From: Pelomonas cellulosilytica
GTDB lineage: Bacteria; Pseudomonadota; Gammaproteobacteria; Burkholderiales; Burkholderiaceae_C
Direction of reading: 5' to 3'
Assembly (NCBI RefSeq): GCF_021353265.1
Contig: NZ_JAJTWU010000003.1
Location: forward strand, 496,001-560,000
Length of the DNA: 64,000 nt
The number at the start of each line of letters is the position of its first letter. Positions within the stretch are counted from its first letter, which is position 1. Below are positions 19,942 to 28,700 of this stretch, in pieces. A program made the position numbers and the translations under genes. The notes beneath the pieces are model-generated. The model was not told the DNA's origin and ran no database searches. It saw only the letters and a program-made list of their open reading frames with translations.

Positions 19942-20492
19942 TGCACATCACCAGCATTTCAGGCAGCCCCAGCGAACGCTCCCGGTCGGCCTGGCTGACT
20001 CAACTAGCGGTGACTCGCCTCGAAGCCTTGGCCACGCGCAACGCGCACATCGCCGTGCGCGACCTGCCCGCAGCGGCGCTCATCAACGCTGACGCGCAGC
20101 ACCCCGCCATCGCGGAAGCGGTGCGGGCCGTCGCCACCGCGCGCCTCGTCATCGTCGGCACCCCCATCTACAAGGCGGCCTATTCCGGCCTGCTGAAGCT
20201 CTTCCTCGACCTGCTACCGCCCGACGCGCTGCGCGACAAGGCGGTGCTGCCGCTGGCCACCGGCGGCAGCCCGGCCCACCTGCTGGCGCTGGACTACGCC
20301 CTCAAGCCGGTGCTGTCCGCCCTCGGCGCCCGACATGTGCTGGACGCCGTCTTCGCGACAGACGCCCAGATGCAACGCCACGAGGCCGGCGGCTTCGTGC
20401 CCGAACCCGAACTGCTGGCACGGCTGGACCGCGCGCTGGCGCCGCTGACGCCTCAGCGACTTGGCGAATCCGCACTCAGCTGTCGCCCTTGA
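19941..20492 (+). CDS. ssuE: NAD(P)H-dependent FMN reductase SsuE
   Basis: A 183-aa flavodoxin-fold reductase. ISGSPSERSRSAWL at the N-terminus is the FMN phosphate-binding loop. VGTPIYKAAYSGLLKLFLDLLPPDALRDKAVLPLATGGSPAHLLALDYALKPVLSALGA carries the family core. It supplies reduced FMN to the monooxygenase SsuD so that sulfur can be cut from alkanesulfonates. It heads the ssuE-A-D-C-B order seen in many proteobacteria. The start lies within a hairpin, with no exposed Shine-Dalgarno sequence. Confidence 0.93.
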   Translation: MHITSISGSPSERSRSAWLTQLAVTRLEALATRNAHIAVRDLPAAALINADAQHPAIAEAVRAVATARLVIVGTPIYKAAYSGLLKLFLDLLPPDALRDKAVLPLATGGSPAHLLALDYALKPVLSALGARHVLDAVFATDAQMQRHEAGGFVPEPELLARLDRALAPLTPQRLGESALSCRP

Positions 20493-20550
20493 CGGCGCCC
20501 TCCCTCGTCTTTCGTCGCTTCGCCCCCATGCCCGGGGCAGGCGACATCCT

Positions 20551-20600
20551 CCCGGCGCTCCGGGCGTGGATCGGGTGCGCCCGAGCGCCGGGACCTTTTT
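20551..20600 (+). terminator. Intrinsic terminator or attenuator between ssuE and ssuA
   Basis: CCCGGCGCTC-C-GGGCG (20551-20566) pairs with CGCCCGAGCGCCGGG (20578-20592), giving 15 pairs with one bulged C and an 11-base loop. ACC and TTTTT follow. The T-run ends 17 bases before the ssuA ATG, too close for a separate full promoter downstream of it. Expression of ssuA would therefore depend on read-through or on a promoter lying before the hairpin. Confidence 0.75.
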
Positions 20601-20617
20601 GCACAGGACCTGACACC

Positions 20618-21592
20618 ATGCTGCCTTCCTCCCTCCGCACCGTTCTCCGCTGGACCGCGCCGCTGCTCCTGGCAGCCGCCAGCTTCCACGCCGCCGCGCA
20701 GGCCGGCACCACGTTGCGCATCGGCTTCCAGAAGTCGGCCAGCCTGCTGACTTATCAGAAGTCCAACGGCTCGCTGGAAAAGCGCCTCGCGCCGCTGGGC
20801 GTGGCGGTCAAATGGGTGGAGTTCCCCGCCGGCCCGCAGCTGCTGGAAGGCCTGAACGTAGGCGCCATCGACGTCGGCTTCGTCGGCGAGGCGCCACCGA
20901 TCTTTGCGCAGGCGGCGGGCGCCCGGTTCGTCTACATCGGCTTCGACCCCGCGGCGCCCGAAGCCGAGGCTATCGTCGTGCCGAAGGATTCGGCCGTGAA
21001 GTCCGTGGCCGACCTCAAGGGCCGCAAGGTCGCGCTGAACAAGGGCAGCAACGTCCACTACCTGCTCGTCAAGGCGCTGGAGAAGCAGGGCCTGAAGCTG
21101 ACCGACATCCAGCCCGTCTACCTGCCGCCGGCCGATGCGCGCGCCGCCTTCGAGCGCGGTGCCGTGGACGCCTGGGTGATTTGGGATCCCTTCCTCGCCG
21201 CCGTCGAGAAGCAGAGCGGCGCGCGGCTGCTGCAGGACGGCCGCGGCCTCGTCAACAACTACGCCTACTACCTGGCGGAACGCGGCTTCGCAGAGAAGTC
21301 GCCGCAGGTCATCCAGGCGCTTTTCGACGACACGCAGACCCAGGCCATTGCCCTGAAAGCCAACCTGAAGGCCGCCGCCGCCGTCATAGCACCGCTGCAG
21401 GGCCTTGAGCCCGACGTCGTCGAGAAGAGCTTGTCGCGCTACCAGTTCGGCGTGAAGCCGCTCACCGCCCAGGTGGCCGCCGAGCAGCAGAAGATCGCAG
21501 ACACCTTTCACGGCCTGGGCCTGATCCCGAAGGCCATCCGCGTGGCTGATGCGCTGCCCACGGGTGCGAAGGTGGCAAACGCGGCCAGATGA
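20618..21592 (+). CDS. ssuA: Aliphatic sulfonate ABC transporter substrate-binding protein SsuA
   Basis: A 324-aa periplasmic binding protein with a signal peptide (RTVLRWTAPLLLAAASFHAAAQ). The mature part begins TTLRIGFQKSASLL and shows family landmarks EFPAGPQLLEGLNVGAIDVGFVGEAPPIFAQAAG and GAVDAWVIWDPFLAAVE. It captures alkanesulfonates and delivers them to SsuC/SsuB. The ATG at 20618 is used because it gives a proper signal peptide; the in-frame region upstream crosses the terminator hairpin and is not protein-like. Its stop overlaps a small downstream ORF (ATGA). Confidence 0.94.
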   Translation: MLPSSLRTVLRWTAPLLLAAASFHAAAQAGTTLRIGFQKSASLLTYQKSNGSLEKRLAPLGVAVKWVEFPAGPQLLEGLNVGAIDVGFVGEAPPIFAQAAGARFVYIGFDPAAPEAEAIVVPKDSAVKSVADLKGRKVALNKGSNVHYLLVKALEKQGLKLTDIQPVYLPPADARAAFERGAVDAWVIWDPFLAAVEKQSGARLLQDGRGLVNNYAYYLAERGFAEKSPQVIQALFDDTQTQAIALKANLKAAAAVIAPLQGLEPDVVEKSLSRYQFGVKPLTAQVAAEQQKIADTFHGLGLIPKAIRVADALPTGAKVANAAR

Positions 21593-21789
21593 ACACGCCG
21601 ACAGTCCCGGCGACGCGTCGCGCGGCCCTCGCCATCCTCGCAACGACGGCTGCGGCATGGAATGCAGCCCAGCCCGCGAGCCGCGCGCGTCTGCACGTGC
21701 CAGGGCAGCGTCCACCTCCACCTCCACCCGATGCAGCCCACCGAAGCGCCGCGGACCGACACCCGGCCGCCCAAGCCAACCCTGCCTGA
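21589..21789 (+). CDS. Possible 66-aa coupled ORF between ssuA and ssuD
   Basis: An ATG overlaps the ssuA stop as ATGA, and the ORF ends seven bases before the ssuD ATG. The start [24 protein letters not shown] looks like a short export signal with an RR pair. The rest is Arg/Pro/His-rich with a run of prolines, a composition expected of out-of-frame GC-rich DNA. It could be a leader peptide that couples or attenuates ssuD translation, or simply spacer sequence. Weak call based on the overlap alone. Confidence 0.3.
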   Translation: MNTPTVPATRRAALAILATTAAAWNAAQPASRARLHVPGQRPPPPPPDAAHRSAADRHPAAQANPA

Positions 21790-21796
21790 GAACGTC

Positions 21797-22969
21797 ATGA
21801 AGATCTTCTGGTTTATTCCCACGCACGGCGACAGCCGCTACCTTGGCACGTCGCGCGGCGCCCGCGTCGCCGACCATGCCTATTTCAAGCAGATCGCCAT
21901 CGCCGCCGACAGTCTCGGCTACGAAGGCGTGCTGCTGCCCACGGGGCGCTCCTGCGAGGACTCGTGGATCGTCGCCGCCAGCCTCATCGACGCGACGCGC
22001 AACCTCAAGTTCCTCGTTGCGCTGCGGCCCGGGCTCGTCGCGCCGTCCCAGAGTGCCCGCATGGCGGCCACGCTCGATCGTCTTTCCGGCGGTCGCCTGC
22101 TCGTCAACCTCGTCACCGGTGGCGACCCGGACGAGCTGGCCGGCGACGGTCTGTTCCTCAACCATGCCGAGCGCTACGAGGAGTCCGCCGAATTCATCCG
22201 CATCTGGCGCGAGCTGCTGACCCGCTCGCACGAAGGCACGCCGCTGGACTTCGCGGGCAAGCACCTCGGCGTGAAGGGCGGCAAGGTGCTGTACCCTCCC
22301 ATCAACCGGCCCTACCCGCCGGTGTTCTTCGGCGGCTCGTCGGGCCCGGCGCACGAGCTGGCCGCCGAACAGGTGGACACCTATCTGACCTGGGGCGAGC
22401 CGCCCGCCGATGTCGCAAAGAAGCTGGCCGACGTGCGCGAACGCGCCGCCGCCCGGGGCCGCACGCTGCGCTACGGCATCCGGCTGCACGTCATCGTCCG
22501 CGAGACCGAGGACGAGGCCTGGCGCGCGGCCGCCGAACTGGTGTCAGAGCTGGACGAGGCCACCGTGGAAGCGGCGCAGCAGCGCTTCAAGACCATGGAT
22601 TCCGTCGGGCAGCGCCGCATGGCCGAATTGCACGGCGGCCGGTTCGACAAGACCGATGTTCGTGCCGGCCTGGAGATCGCGCCCAACCTGTGGGCCGGCG
22701 TGGGGCTGGTGCGCGGTGGCGCCGGCACTGCCCTCGTTGGCAACCCGCAGCAGGTGGCGGACCGCATCAAGGAATATGCGAACCTCGGGCTTGAGTACTT
22801 CATCCTCAGCGGCTACCCGCATCTGGACGAGGCGCACCGCTTCGCGGAGCTGGTGTTCCCGCTGCTGCCGCTGGCCGTGCGCGAAAGGCTCACGGCGCCG
22901 TCTCTGACCGGGCCGTTTGGCGAAGTCGTCGCCAACAGCTACGTACCCAAAGCGGTCTCGGCGTCGTGA
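21797..22969 (+). CDS. ssuD: FMNH2-dependent alkanesulfonate monooxygenase SsuD
   Basis: A 390-aa bacterial-luciferase-fold enzyme. [19 protein letters not shown] at the start and [19 protein letters not shown] near residue 40 are typical of Ssu[41 protein letters not shown] follows. It uses reduced FMN from SsuE and oxygen to release sulfite and an aldehyde from C2-C10 sulfonates. The ATG at 21797 is chosen because homologues begin here; the longer in-frame upstream stretch is not conserved-looking. Confidence 0.96.
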   Translation: MKIFWFIPTHGDSRYLGTSRGARVADHAYFKQIAIAADSLGYEGVLLPTGRSCEDSWIVAASLIDATRNLKFLVALRPGLVAPSQSARMAATLDRLSGGRLLVNLVTGGDPDELAGDGLFLNHAERYEESAEFIRIWRELLTRSHEGTPLDFAGKHLGVKGGKVLYPPINRPYPPVFFGGSSGPAHELAAEQVDTYLTWGEPPADVAKKLADVRERAAARGRTLRYGIRLHVIVRETEDEAWRAAAELVSELDEATVEAAQQRFKTMDSVGQRRMAELHGGRFDKTDVRAGLEIAPNLWAGVGLVRGGAGTALVGNPQQVADRIKEYANLGLEYFILSGYPHLDEAHRFAELVFPLLPLAVRERLTAPSLTGPFGEVVANSYVPKAVSAS

Positions 22970-23026
22970 CCAGAAGCCCATCGCCCACGGCATTCCCCCG
23001 CCCGTAACGCACGACCCACGACTGAC

Positions 23027-23794
23027 ATGACGATGGCCCGTCGCCTCATCCCCTGGCTGCTCCCCACGGCCATCCTCGTCTCATGGGAGCTGGCCTCGCG
23101 CAGCGGACTGCTGGCCGCGCGCATCCTGCCGGAGCCGGCCGCCGTGCTGGCGGCGTTCTGGCAGCTGCTGCGCTCCGGCGAGCTGGCGCGCCATGTGGCC
23201 GTCAGCACCATCCGCGCCTTCTCGGCGCTGGCCGTTGGCGGCGGTCTGGGGCTGGCACTGGGGCTAATGACCGGCACCTGGCGGCAGGCCGAGGCCTTGC
23301 TGGACACGACGCTGCAGATGCTGCGCAACATCCCGGCGCTGGCGCTGATCCCGCTGGTCATCCTGTGGTTCGGCATCGATGAGGCGGCCAAGCTCGTGCT
23401 GGTGGCCGTCGGCGTGTTCTTCCCGGTCTACCTGAACACCTTTCACGGCATCCGCGGCGTCGATCGCGATCTCATCGAGATGGCGCGCAGCTACGGCCTG
23501 AGCGGCTGGCCGCTGTACCGCCAGGTCATCCTGCCCGGCGCACTGCCGTCCATCCTCGTGGGCCTGCGGTTCTCGTTGGGGCTGATGTGGGTGCTGCTCA
23601 TCGTCGCTGAGACGCTGTCGGCGCAGGAAGGCATCGGCTACCTGACGATGAATGCCCGCGAGTTCCTTCAGACGGACATCGTGCTCGTGGGCATCCTGCT
23701 CTACGCGCTGCTCGGCAAGTTGGCCGACGTGCTGGCCCGTGCATTGGAGCGCGCCTGGCTGCCGTGGCATCGCGGCTATGCCGAGGGGAAGTGA
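23027..23794 (+). CDS. ssuC: Aliphatic sulfonate ABC transporter permease SsuC
   Basis: A 255-aa inner-membrane permease with about six hydrophobic segments. The cytoplasmic EAA loop is readable as [37 protein letters not shown]. It forms the channel for sulfonate uptake together with SsuB and SsuA. The start at 23027 (MTMARR) or the ATG two codons later is possible. It lies 57 bases after ssuD, and its stop is two bases before the ssuB start. Confidence 0.94.
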   Translation: MTMARRLIPWLLPTAILVSWELASRSGLLAARILPEPAAVLAAFWQLLRSGELARHVAVSTIRAFSALAVGGGLGLALGLMTGTWRQAEALLDTTLQMLRNIPALALIPLVILWFGIDEAAKLVLVAVGVFFPVYLNTFHGIRGVDRDLIEMARSYGLSGWPLYRQVILPGALPSILVGLRFSLGLMWVLLIVAETLSAQEGIGYLTMNAREFLQTDIVLVGILLYALLGKLADVLARALERAWLPWHRGYAEGK

Positions 23795-23796
23795 CG

Positions 23797-24588
23797 ATGT
23801 GGCTGACTGAACTCGACGCACCCGTGCTGCCCGACGCACCCGATGCCGCCCACGCTGCGCAGCCGCTGGACACGCTGCGCGGGCTGGCGCTCACGCTGCG
23901 CGGCGTGAGCAAGTCCTTCGGCCCGCGGCATGTGCTGCAAGACCTCGACCTCGGTGTCGCCCCCGGCGAGTTCGTCGCGCTGGTGGGCCGCAGCGGCTGT
24001 GGCAAGAGCACGCTGCTGCGGCTGATCGCCGGGCTGGACGCCCCGAGCGCGGGAACCGTCGATGCCGGCGCGGCGCACGAGCGGCGACTGATGTTCCAGG
24101 ACGCGCGGCTGCTGCCGTGGAAGCGCGTGGCCGACAACGTCGCGCTGGGCCTAGCGGGGCGCGATGCCCGCGACCGCGCCATGGAGGCACTGGCACAGGT
24201 GGGCCTTGCCGGCCGCGGCAATGACTGGCCAGCCACGCTGTCCGGCGGCCAGCGCCAGCGCGTCGCCCTCGCGCGGGCGCTGGTGCATCGCCCTCGCCTG
24301 CTGCTGCTGGACGAGCCGCTCGGCGCGCTGGACGCGCTGACGCGGCTGGAGATGCACCGCCTCATCGAGCAGCTGTGGCAGCGCCACGGCTTCACGGCGC
24401 TGCTCGTCACGCACGACGTGGCCGAGGCCGTGGCGCTGGCCGACCGCGTGCTGCTCATTGATCGAGGCGGCATTGAGCTGGACGCCGCCGTGAGCCTGCC
24501 GCGGCCGCGCTCCCGCACGGCGCCGGACTTCGCAGCGCTGGAAGAGCGCGTGCTGCGCCACGTCCTGGGCCACCCGGTCAACGCCTGA
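23797..24588 (+). CDS. ssuB: Aliphatic sulfonate ABC transporter ATP-binding protein SsuB
   Basis: A 263-aa ABC ATPase. Walker A is GRSGCGKST near residue 64, the Q-loop region is [13 protein letters not shown], the signature is LSGGQRQR, and Walker B is [12 protein letters not shown]; the switch histidine lies in [11 protein letters not shown]. The [10 protein letters not shown] form is typical of SsuB/TauB/NrtD-type importers. An extra ~35-residue N-terminal stretch precedes the ABC fold. The ATG at 23797, two bases after the ssuC stop, is preferred over an upstream in-frame ATG inside ssuC. Confidence 0.95.
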   Translation: MWLTELDAPVLPDAPDAAHAAQPLDTLRGLALTLRGVSKSFGPRHVLQDLDLGVAPGEFVALVGRSGCGKSTLLRLIAGLDAPSAGTVDAGAAHERRLMFQDARLLPWKRVADNVALGLAGRDARDRAMEALAQVGLAGRGNDWPATLSGGQRQRVALARALVHRPRLLLLDEPLGALDALTRLEMHRLIEQLWQRHGFTALLVTHDVAEAVALADRVLLIDRGGIELDAAVSLPRPRSRTAPDFAALEERVLRHVLGHPVNA

Positions 24589-24615
24589 CGGTACACCGCT
24601 GGCCCACAATGGGCC

Positions 24616-25185
24616 ATGGTCCTTCGCCTGCGCACCCGCCTGCCTGTCCTCGTCGCCACTGTGCTCGCGGCGGCCGGCCTGTCCTACTGCAGCTATGCGA
24701 CGCTGGTGGCCCACGGCCACCTCGACATCACGCAGGCCGAGCTGCAGTCACGCATCGCGCCGCGCTTCCCGGTCCACCATTGCAAGCTCGTCATCGCCTG
24801 TCTGGACCTGGCGAACCCGCTGGTTGTGCTGACCGACGGTGACGACCGCATCGGCTTCACGGCCGACGTGAGCGTCACACTGGGCTCGCAGCAGCGCACC
24901 GGCCACCTTGGCCTGGCCGGCCGGCCGCGCTACGCGCCCGATGCAGGCCAGCTGTTCATCGACGAGCTGGAAATCACGACACTGTCGCTGCCGGGCTTTC
25001 CCGCCGAACTGGCCGAACTCGTCAAGGCCCGCGGCGTGGCCGCCGCCCGCGAGGCGCTGCAGTCCCGGCCCGTCTACACACTGGACACGACCACAGCCAA
25101 GGGCGCGCTGGCCAAGCAGACCGTGCGCGACGTCAAGGTGGTGGGCGGCAGGTTGCGCGTGTCCTTCGTCGGCGCCAGCGGCTGA
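24616..25185 (+). CDS. DUF1439 (YceB-like) periplasmic/lipoprotein
   Basis: A 189-aa protein with an N-terminal hydrophobic export segment (LPVLVATVLAAAGLSYC). The body is DUF1439-like: LDITQAELQSRIAPRFPVHH, then strands LVVLTDGDDRIGFTADVSVTLGSQQRTGHL. The fold is related to lipid-binding tubular domains in YceB. Cys25 follows S-Y rather than A-G, so lipidation is uncertain. It lies 27 bases after ssuB, but nothing ties it to sulfonate use. Confidence 0.75.
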   Translation: MVLRLRTRLPVLVATVLAAAGLSYCSYATLVAHGHLDITQAELQSRIAPRFPVHHCKLVIACLDLANPLVVLTDGDDRIGFTADVSVTLGSQQRTGHLGLAGRPRYAPDAGQLFIDELEITTLSLPGFPAELAELVKARGVAAAREALQSRPVYTLDTTTAKGALAKQTVRDVKVVGGRLRVSFVGASG

Positions 25186-25202
25186 CGCCCGGCCATGGCA
25201 CC

Positions 25203-25565
25203 ATGCCGGCCATGACAGCGCCCCTCGTCCACATCGCCTGCCTCTGCGCGGCCTGGTGCCGCACCTGCGAGTCCTACCGCCAGGTCTTCGAAGCCGCCTG
25301 CGCCGAGCTGCCCCGGGATGGGCTGCAGGTCCGCTGGATCGACATTGAGGACGAGGCCGAACTGATCGGCGACCTGGACATCGAGACCTTCCCCACGCTG
25401 CTGATCGCCGATGCCGCCCACGTGCGCTTCGCCGGTCCGCTGACGCCGCAGCCCGAGACGCTCCGGCGCGTGCTGCGGGCGCACCTCGCGGACGCCACAC
25501 CCGCTCGCGTCGGGCCGGAGTACACCGAACTGGCCAGGCGGCTGGCTGGCCACGAAGCCCCCTAG
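25203..25565 (+). CDS. Thioredoxin-fold protein
   Basis: A 120-aa protein with a redox motif WCRTC in CLCAAWCRTCESYRQVF near residue 19. The conserved cis-proline is in IETFPTLLI, near residue 62. There is no signal peptide, so it should act in the cytoplasm as a small disulfide reductase or thiol exchange protein. The C-R-T-C active site differs from the classical CGPC, implying another redox potential or partner. The start may be 25203 or the ATG at 25212. It begins 17 bases after the DUF1439 gene. Confidence 0.85.
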   Translation: MPAMTAPLVHIACLCAAWCRTCESYRQVFEAACAELPRDGLQVRWIDIEDEAELIGDLDIETFPTLLIADAAHVRFAGPLTPQPETLRRVLRAHLADATPARVGPEYTELARRLAGHEAP

Positions 25566-25575
25566 GACGAAGCCC

Positions 25576-25593
25576 AAAACCGACGCCGGTTTT
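25576..25593. terminator. Short bidirectional-type hairpin AAAACCG/CGGTTTT
   Basis: AAAACCG, loop ACGC, CGGTTTT starts 11 bases after the thioredoxin-like stop. The T's are in the stem, so it can act as a modest terminator. An inverted repeat CTACA-N6-TGTAG follows at 25618-25633, upstream of the next gene. Confidence 0.45.
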
Positions 25594-25702
25594 CGCATCG
25601 CGAAGCAGGCGCACCACCTACACCAAACTGTAGGAACGCACTGACATCCACAAGGGACGGTTGCCGGTGCCGCCCCTGGCCGCGCCCGCCGACAGTGGGT
25701 GC

Positions 25703-28700
25703 ATGGCCGCATCTCCCCCCGCTTCCTCCGCCACGCCTTTGCACGACTTGACGCCGGGAGGGGCCGCCACGGGCTTCCTGAAGGTGGTGGCGGGCCCCGA
25801 CGCCGCCGCGCCCGCGGTGCGCGCCGTGCAGTTCGGCGCGGAGCGCTTCGCCGAACACGGCCGCAGCTTGGCCGCCGCGCAGCGCGTGGAGGACGACAGC
25901 CGCAAGCCGCGGCCGTTCTTCCCCCGACTGCGCAGCAATCTGCAGGTCTGGGGCGCCTCCCTGGACGTGCTGGCCGAGCACGGCCTGCAGCCCGACTCCG
26001 ACGCCGCCCATGCCTGGCTGCTGGACAACGCCCGCCTTGTACAGCAGCAGCTCGACGAGGTGCTGCACGACCTGCCGCGCAGCTATTTCCAGCGCCTGCC
26101 GCGCCTGAAGGACGAGCCGCTGCAAGGCCTGCCGCGCGTCTACGGCGTCGCCTGGGCCTGGGTCGCGCATGCCGACAGCTCGCTGGACATGGCGCTGATG
26201 ACGCACTACCTCGCCGGCCATCATGAGGCCGAGGCGCTGACGCTGCGCGAGCTGTGGGCACTGCCGTCCACCTTGCGCGTCGTGCTGGTGGAGAACCTGC
26301 GGCGGCTGGCCGAGCGGGCCGCCTGGCGTCATCTGGCGCGCCGCGCCGCGCAGTCGCTGTTCGAGGCGCTGCCGCAGCTCGGCCCGGACGCTGTTCAACG
26401 CCAGCTGGCCGATTGGCAGTCGCGCTGGCCGCACGACCCAGCCATCACCGCGTTGGCGATCCGGCTGCACGAGCGTCTGGTGGACCGTGCGCTGGCCCAG
26501 CCCGACGAAGGCGAGGCCCCCAAGTCCCAGTGGGTCGCGGCGCGGGCCTGGGTCGACGGCCTGCTGCCCGACCCGGCCGCCGCGCAGGCCGCTGAGCAGT
26601 CCGAGGGTGCGGCCGACCACCAGAGCATCCGCAACGCCATCGGCAGCCTGCGCCGGCTGGGCGCCGCCGACTGGAGCGCCGTCTTCGAGACCGTGCACCC
26701 GGCGTTGAAGGCGCTGGACCGCATCGACGTCTACCGCGAGGAGGACGACAGCACACAGGGCCGCACGGTACATGCCATCGAGGCGCTCGCGGCCTGCTAC
26801 CGGCTGCCCGAGTCCGACATCGCGCAGGTGCTGCGACTGCTGTGCAGCGACCCGGCCTGGGCCCCCGACGCCGCCGAGCGTGCGCCGCTGCACTGGCTGA
26901 CCGGCCGTGGGCGGCCGCAGCTGCTGTGTGAGCTGCGCCTGAAAGCGCAATGGGCCGAGCGCGCGGCCGCCGCGCTGCACCGCCACCGCACACCGGTCTA
27001 CTTGCTGAGCCTGGCGGTGCTGGGCGCGGCGGCACTGAGCCTGCTGCTGGCGCTCGGCCTGGCGCATGACGCCGGCTGGCCAATGACGGTGGTGGCCGCG
27101 TTGCTCGCCGCGCTGCCCGCCAGCGAGGCCGTCGTGGCGCTGGCCAACCGACTCATCAGCGAGGGCGCCCGGCCACTGCGGCTCGCGAGGCTGGCCTGGC
27201 CCGGCGGCATCCCGCCGGCGCAGCGCACGCTGGTCGTTATCCCGTGCATGCTGACGCGGCCCAAGGGCATCCAGACGCTTCTCGCGCAGCTGGAGCGCCA
27301 TCATCTGGCCAACCTGGAGGCCGAGGCGCAGTTCGCGCTGCTCAGCGACTTCGCCGACGCCAAGGCCCAACACCTGCCTGACGACGCGGCGTTGCTCGCG
27401 CAGGCACGTGCCGGCATCGACGCACTGAACGAACGCCACTGCCCCAGCTGCGGCGGCCTGCCGCGCTTCTTGCTACTGCACCGCGAGCGCCGTTGGTGCG
27501 AGACGGAGCAGAAGTGGATCGGCTGGGAGCGCAAGCGCGGCAAGACCGAAGCGCTGATCACGCGGCTGGCCGGCCTTGACGCGGCACTGCAGCCCGATCA
27601 GTTCATCGACCTGGGCGCGCTGTCCGAGCCAGCGCCGGGCATCCGGCATCTGGTCACACTGGATAGCGACACCGCGCTGCCGCCCGGCACGCTGCGCGAG
27701 CTGGTGGCCATTGCGGCCCATCCGCTGAACCGGCCGCGCGTGGTGACGTCGGCACATGGCGCCGTCACGGTGCGGCACGGCCACGGCATGCTGCAGCCGC
27801 GCATCGCCACACCGCTGGCCACGGCCGCCGGCAGCTCCACGGTGCACGGCACTTGGTTCCACAGCCTGTTCGCCGGCCAGCCTGGGCTAGACCCCTACAG
27901 CACCGCCGCCTCCGAGGTCTACCAGGATCTGTTCGACGAGGGCAGCGCCACCGGCAAGGGTCTCATCGACGTGCAGGCCGCCGCGCAGGTGCTGGCCCAC
28001 CGGCTGCCCAAGGACCAGGTGCTCAGCCACGACCTGCTGGAAGGCTCTCTGATGCGGTGCGCCGGCGTCAGCGACGTGCAGTTGGTGGAGGCCGCGCCGA
28101 TGCATGCCGACGTGGCGGCCTCGCGCATCCACCGTTGGACGCGCGGGGACTGGCAGCTGCTGCCCTTCATCGCCCATCCGCGCCGCTGGGGCCTACGGAC
28201 CGTGCATGTCTGGAAAATGCTGGACAACCTGCGCCGCAGCCTCGTCGCGCCGGCTTCGCTGCTGCTGCTGGTCACGTCGTGGCTGGGTTTCGGCCTGTCG
28301 CCGGGCTGGGCGCTGGCGGCCGTCGCCGCAGCCTTCGGCGCCGGCCCCCTGATGGGCGCGCTGGCCGCCTGCGCGCCGGCGCGCGACCGCATCTCGCTGC
28401 CGCGCTTCTACCGCCATGCTGCCGTCGAGCTGGCGCGCGCCGTGGCCGGCACGCTGTGGCACCTGGCCTTGCTACCGGCCGCGACCTGGCTGCAGCTGGA
28501 CGCCATCGGTCGCGCGATGTGGCGCCAGCGGGTCAGCCGCCGCCACCTGCTGGAGTGGACGACCGCCGACGCCGCCGAAGCCGCCGCCCGCATCGACTGG
28601 CTGCCGCTGTGGCGCCAGCACCAACGGTTGAGCATCTCGGCGCTGGTGCTCGCCACGGTGCTTGTCAATGTCGACTTCATCGGCTTCTTCGTTGCCTGGC

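Noticed and set aside
20453-22489. 678-codon reverse-strand frame across ssuA and ssuD
   Set aside because: It is opposite two clear ssu genes and their terminator, without family motifs. It is a shadow frame.
25562-27439. 625-codon reverse-strand frame at the start of ndvB
   Set aside because: Gln/Arg/His-rich shadow of the ndvB codons; no ribosome binding site or domain.
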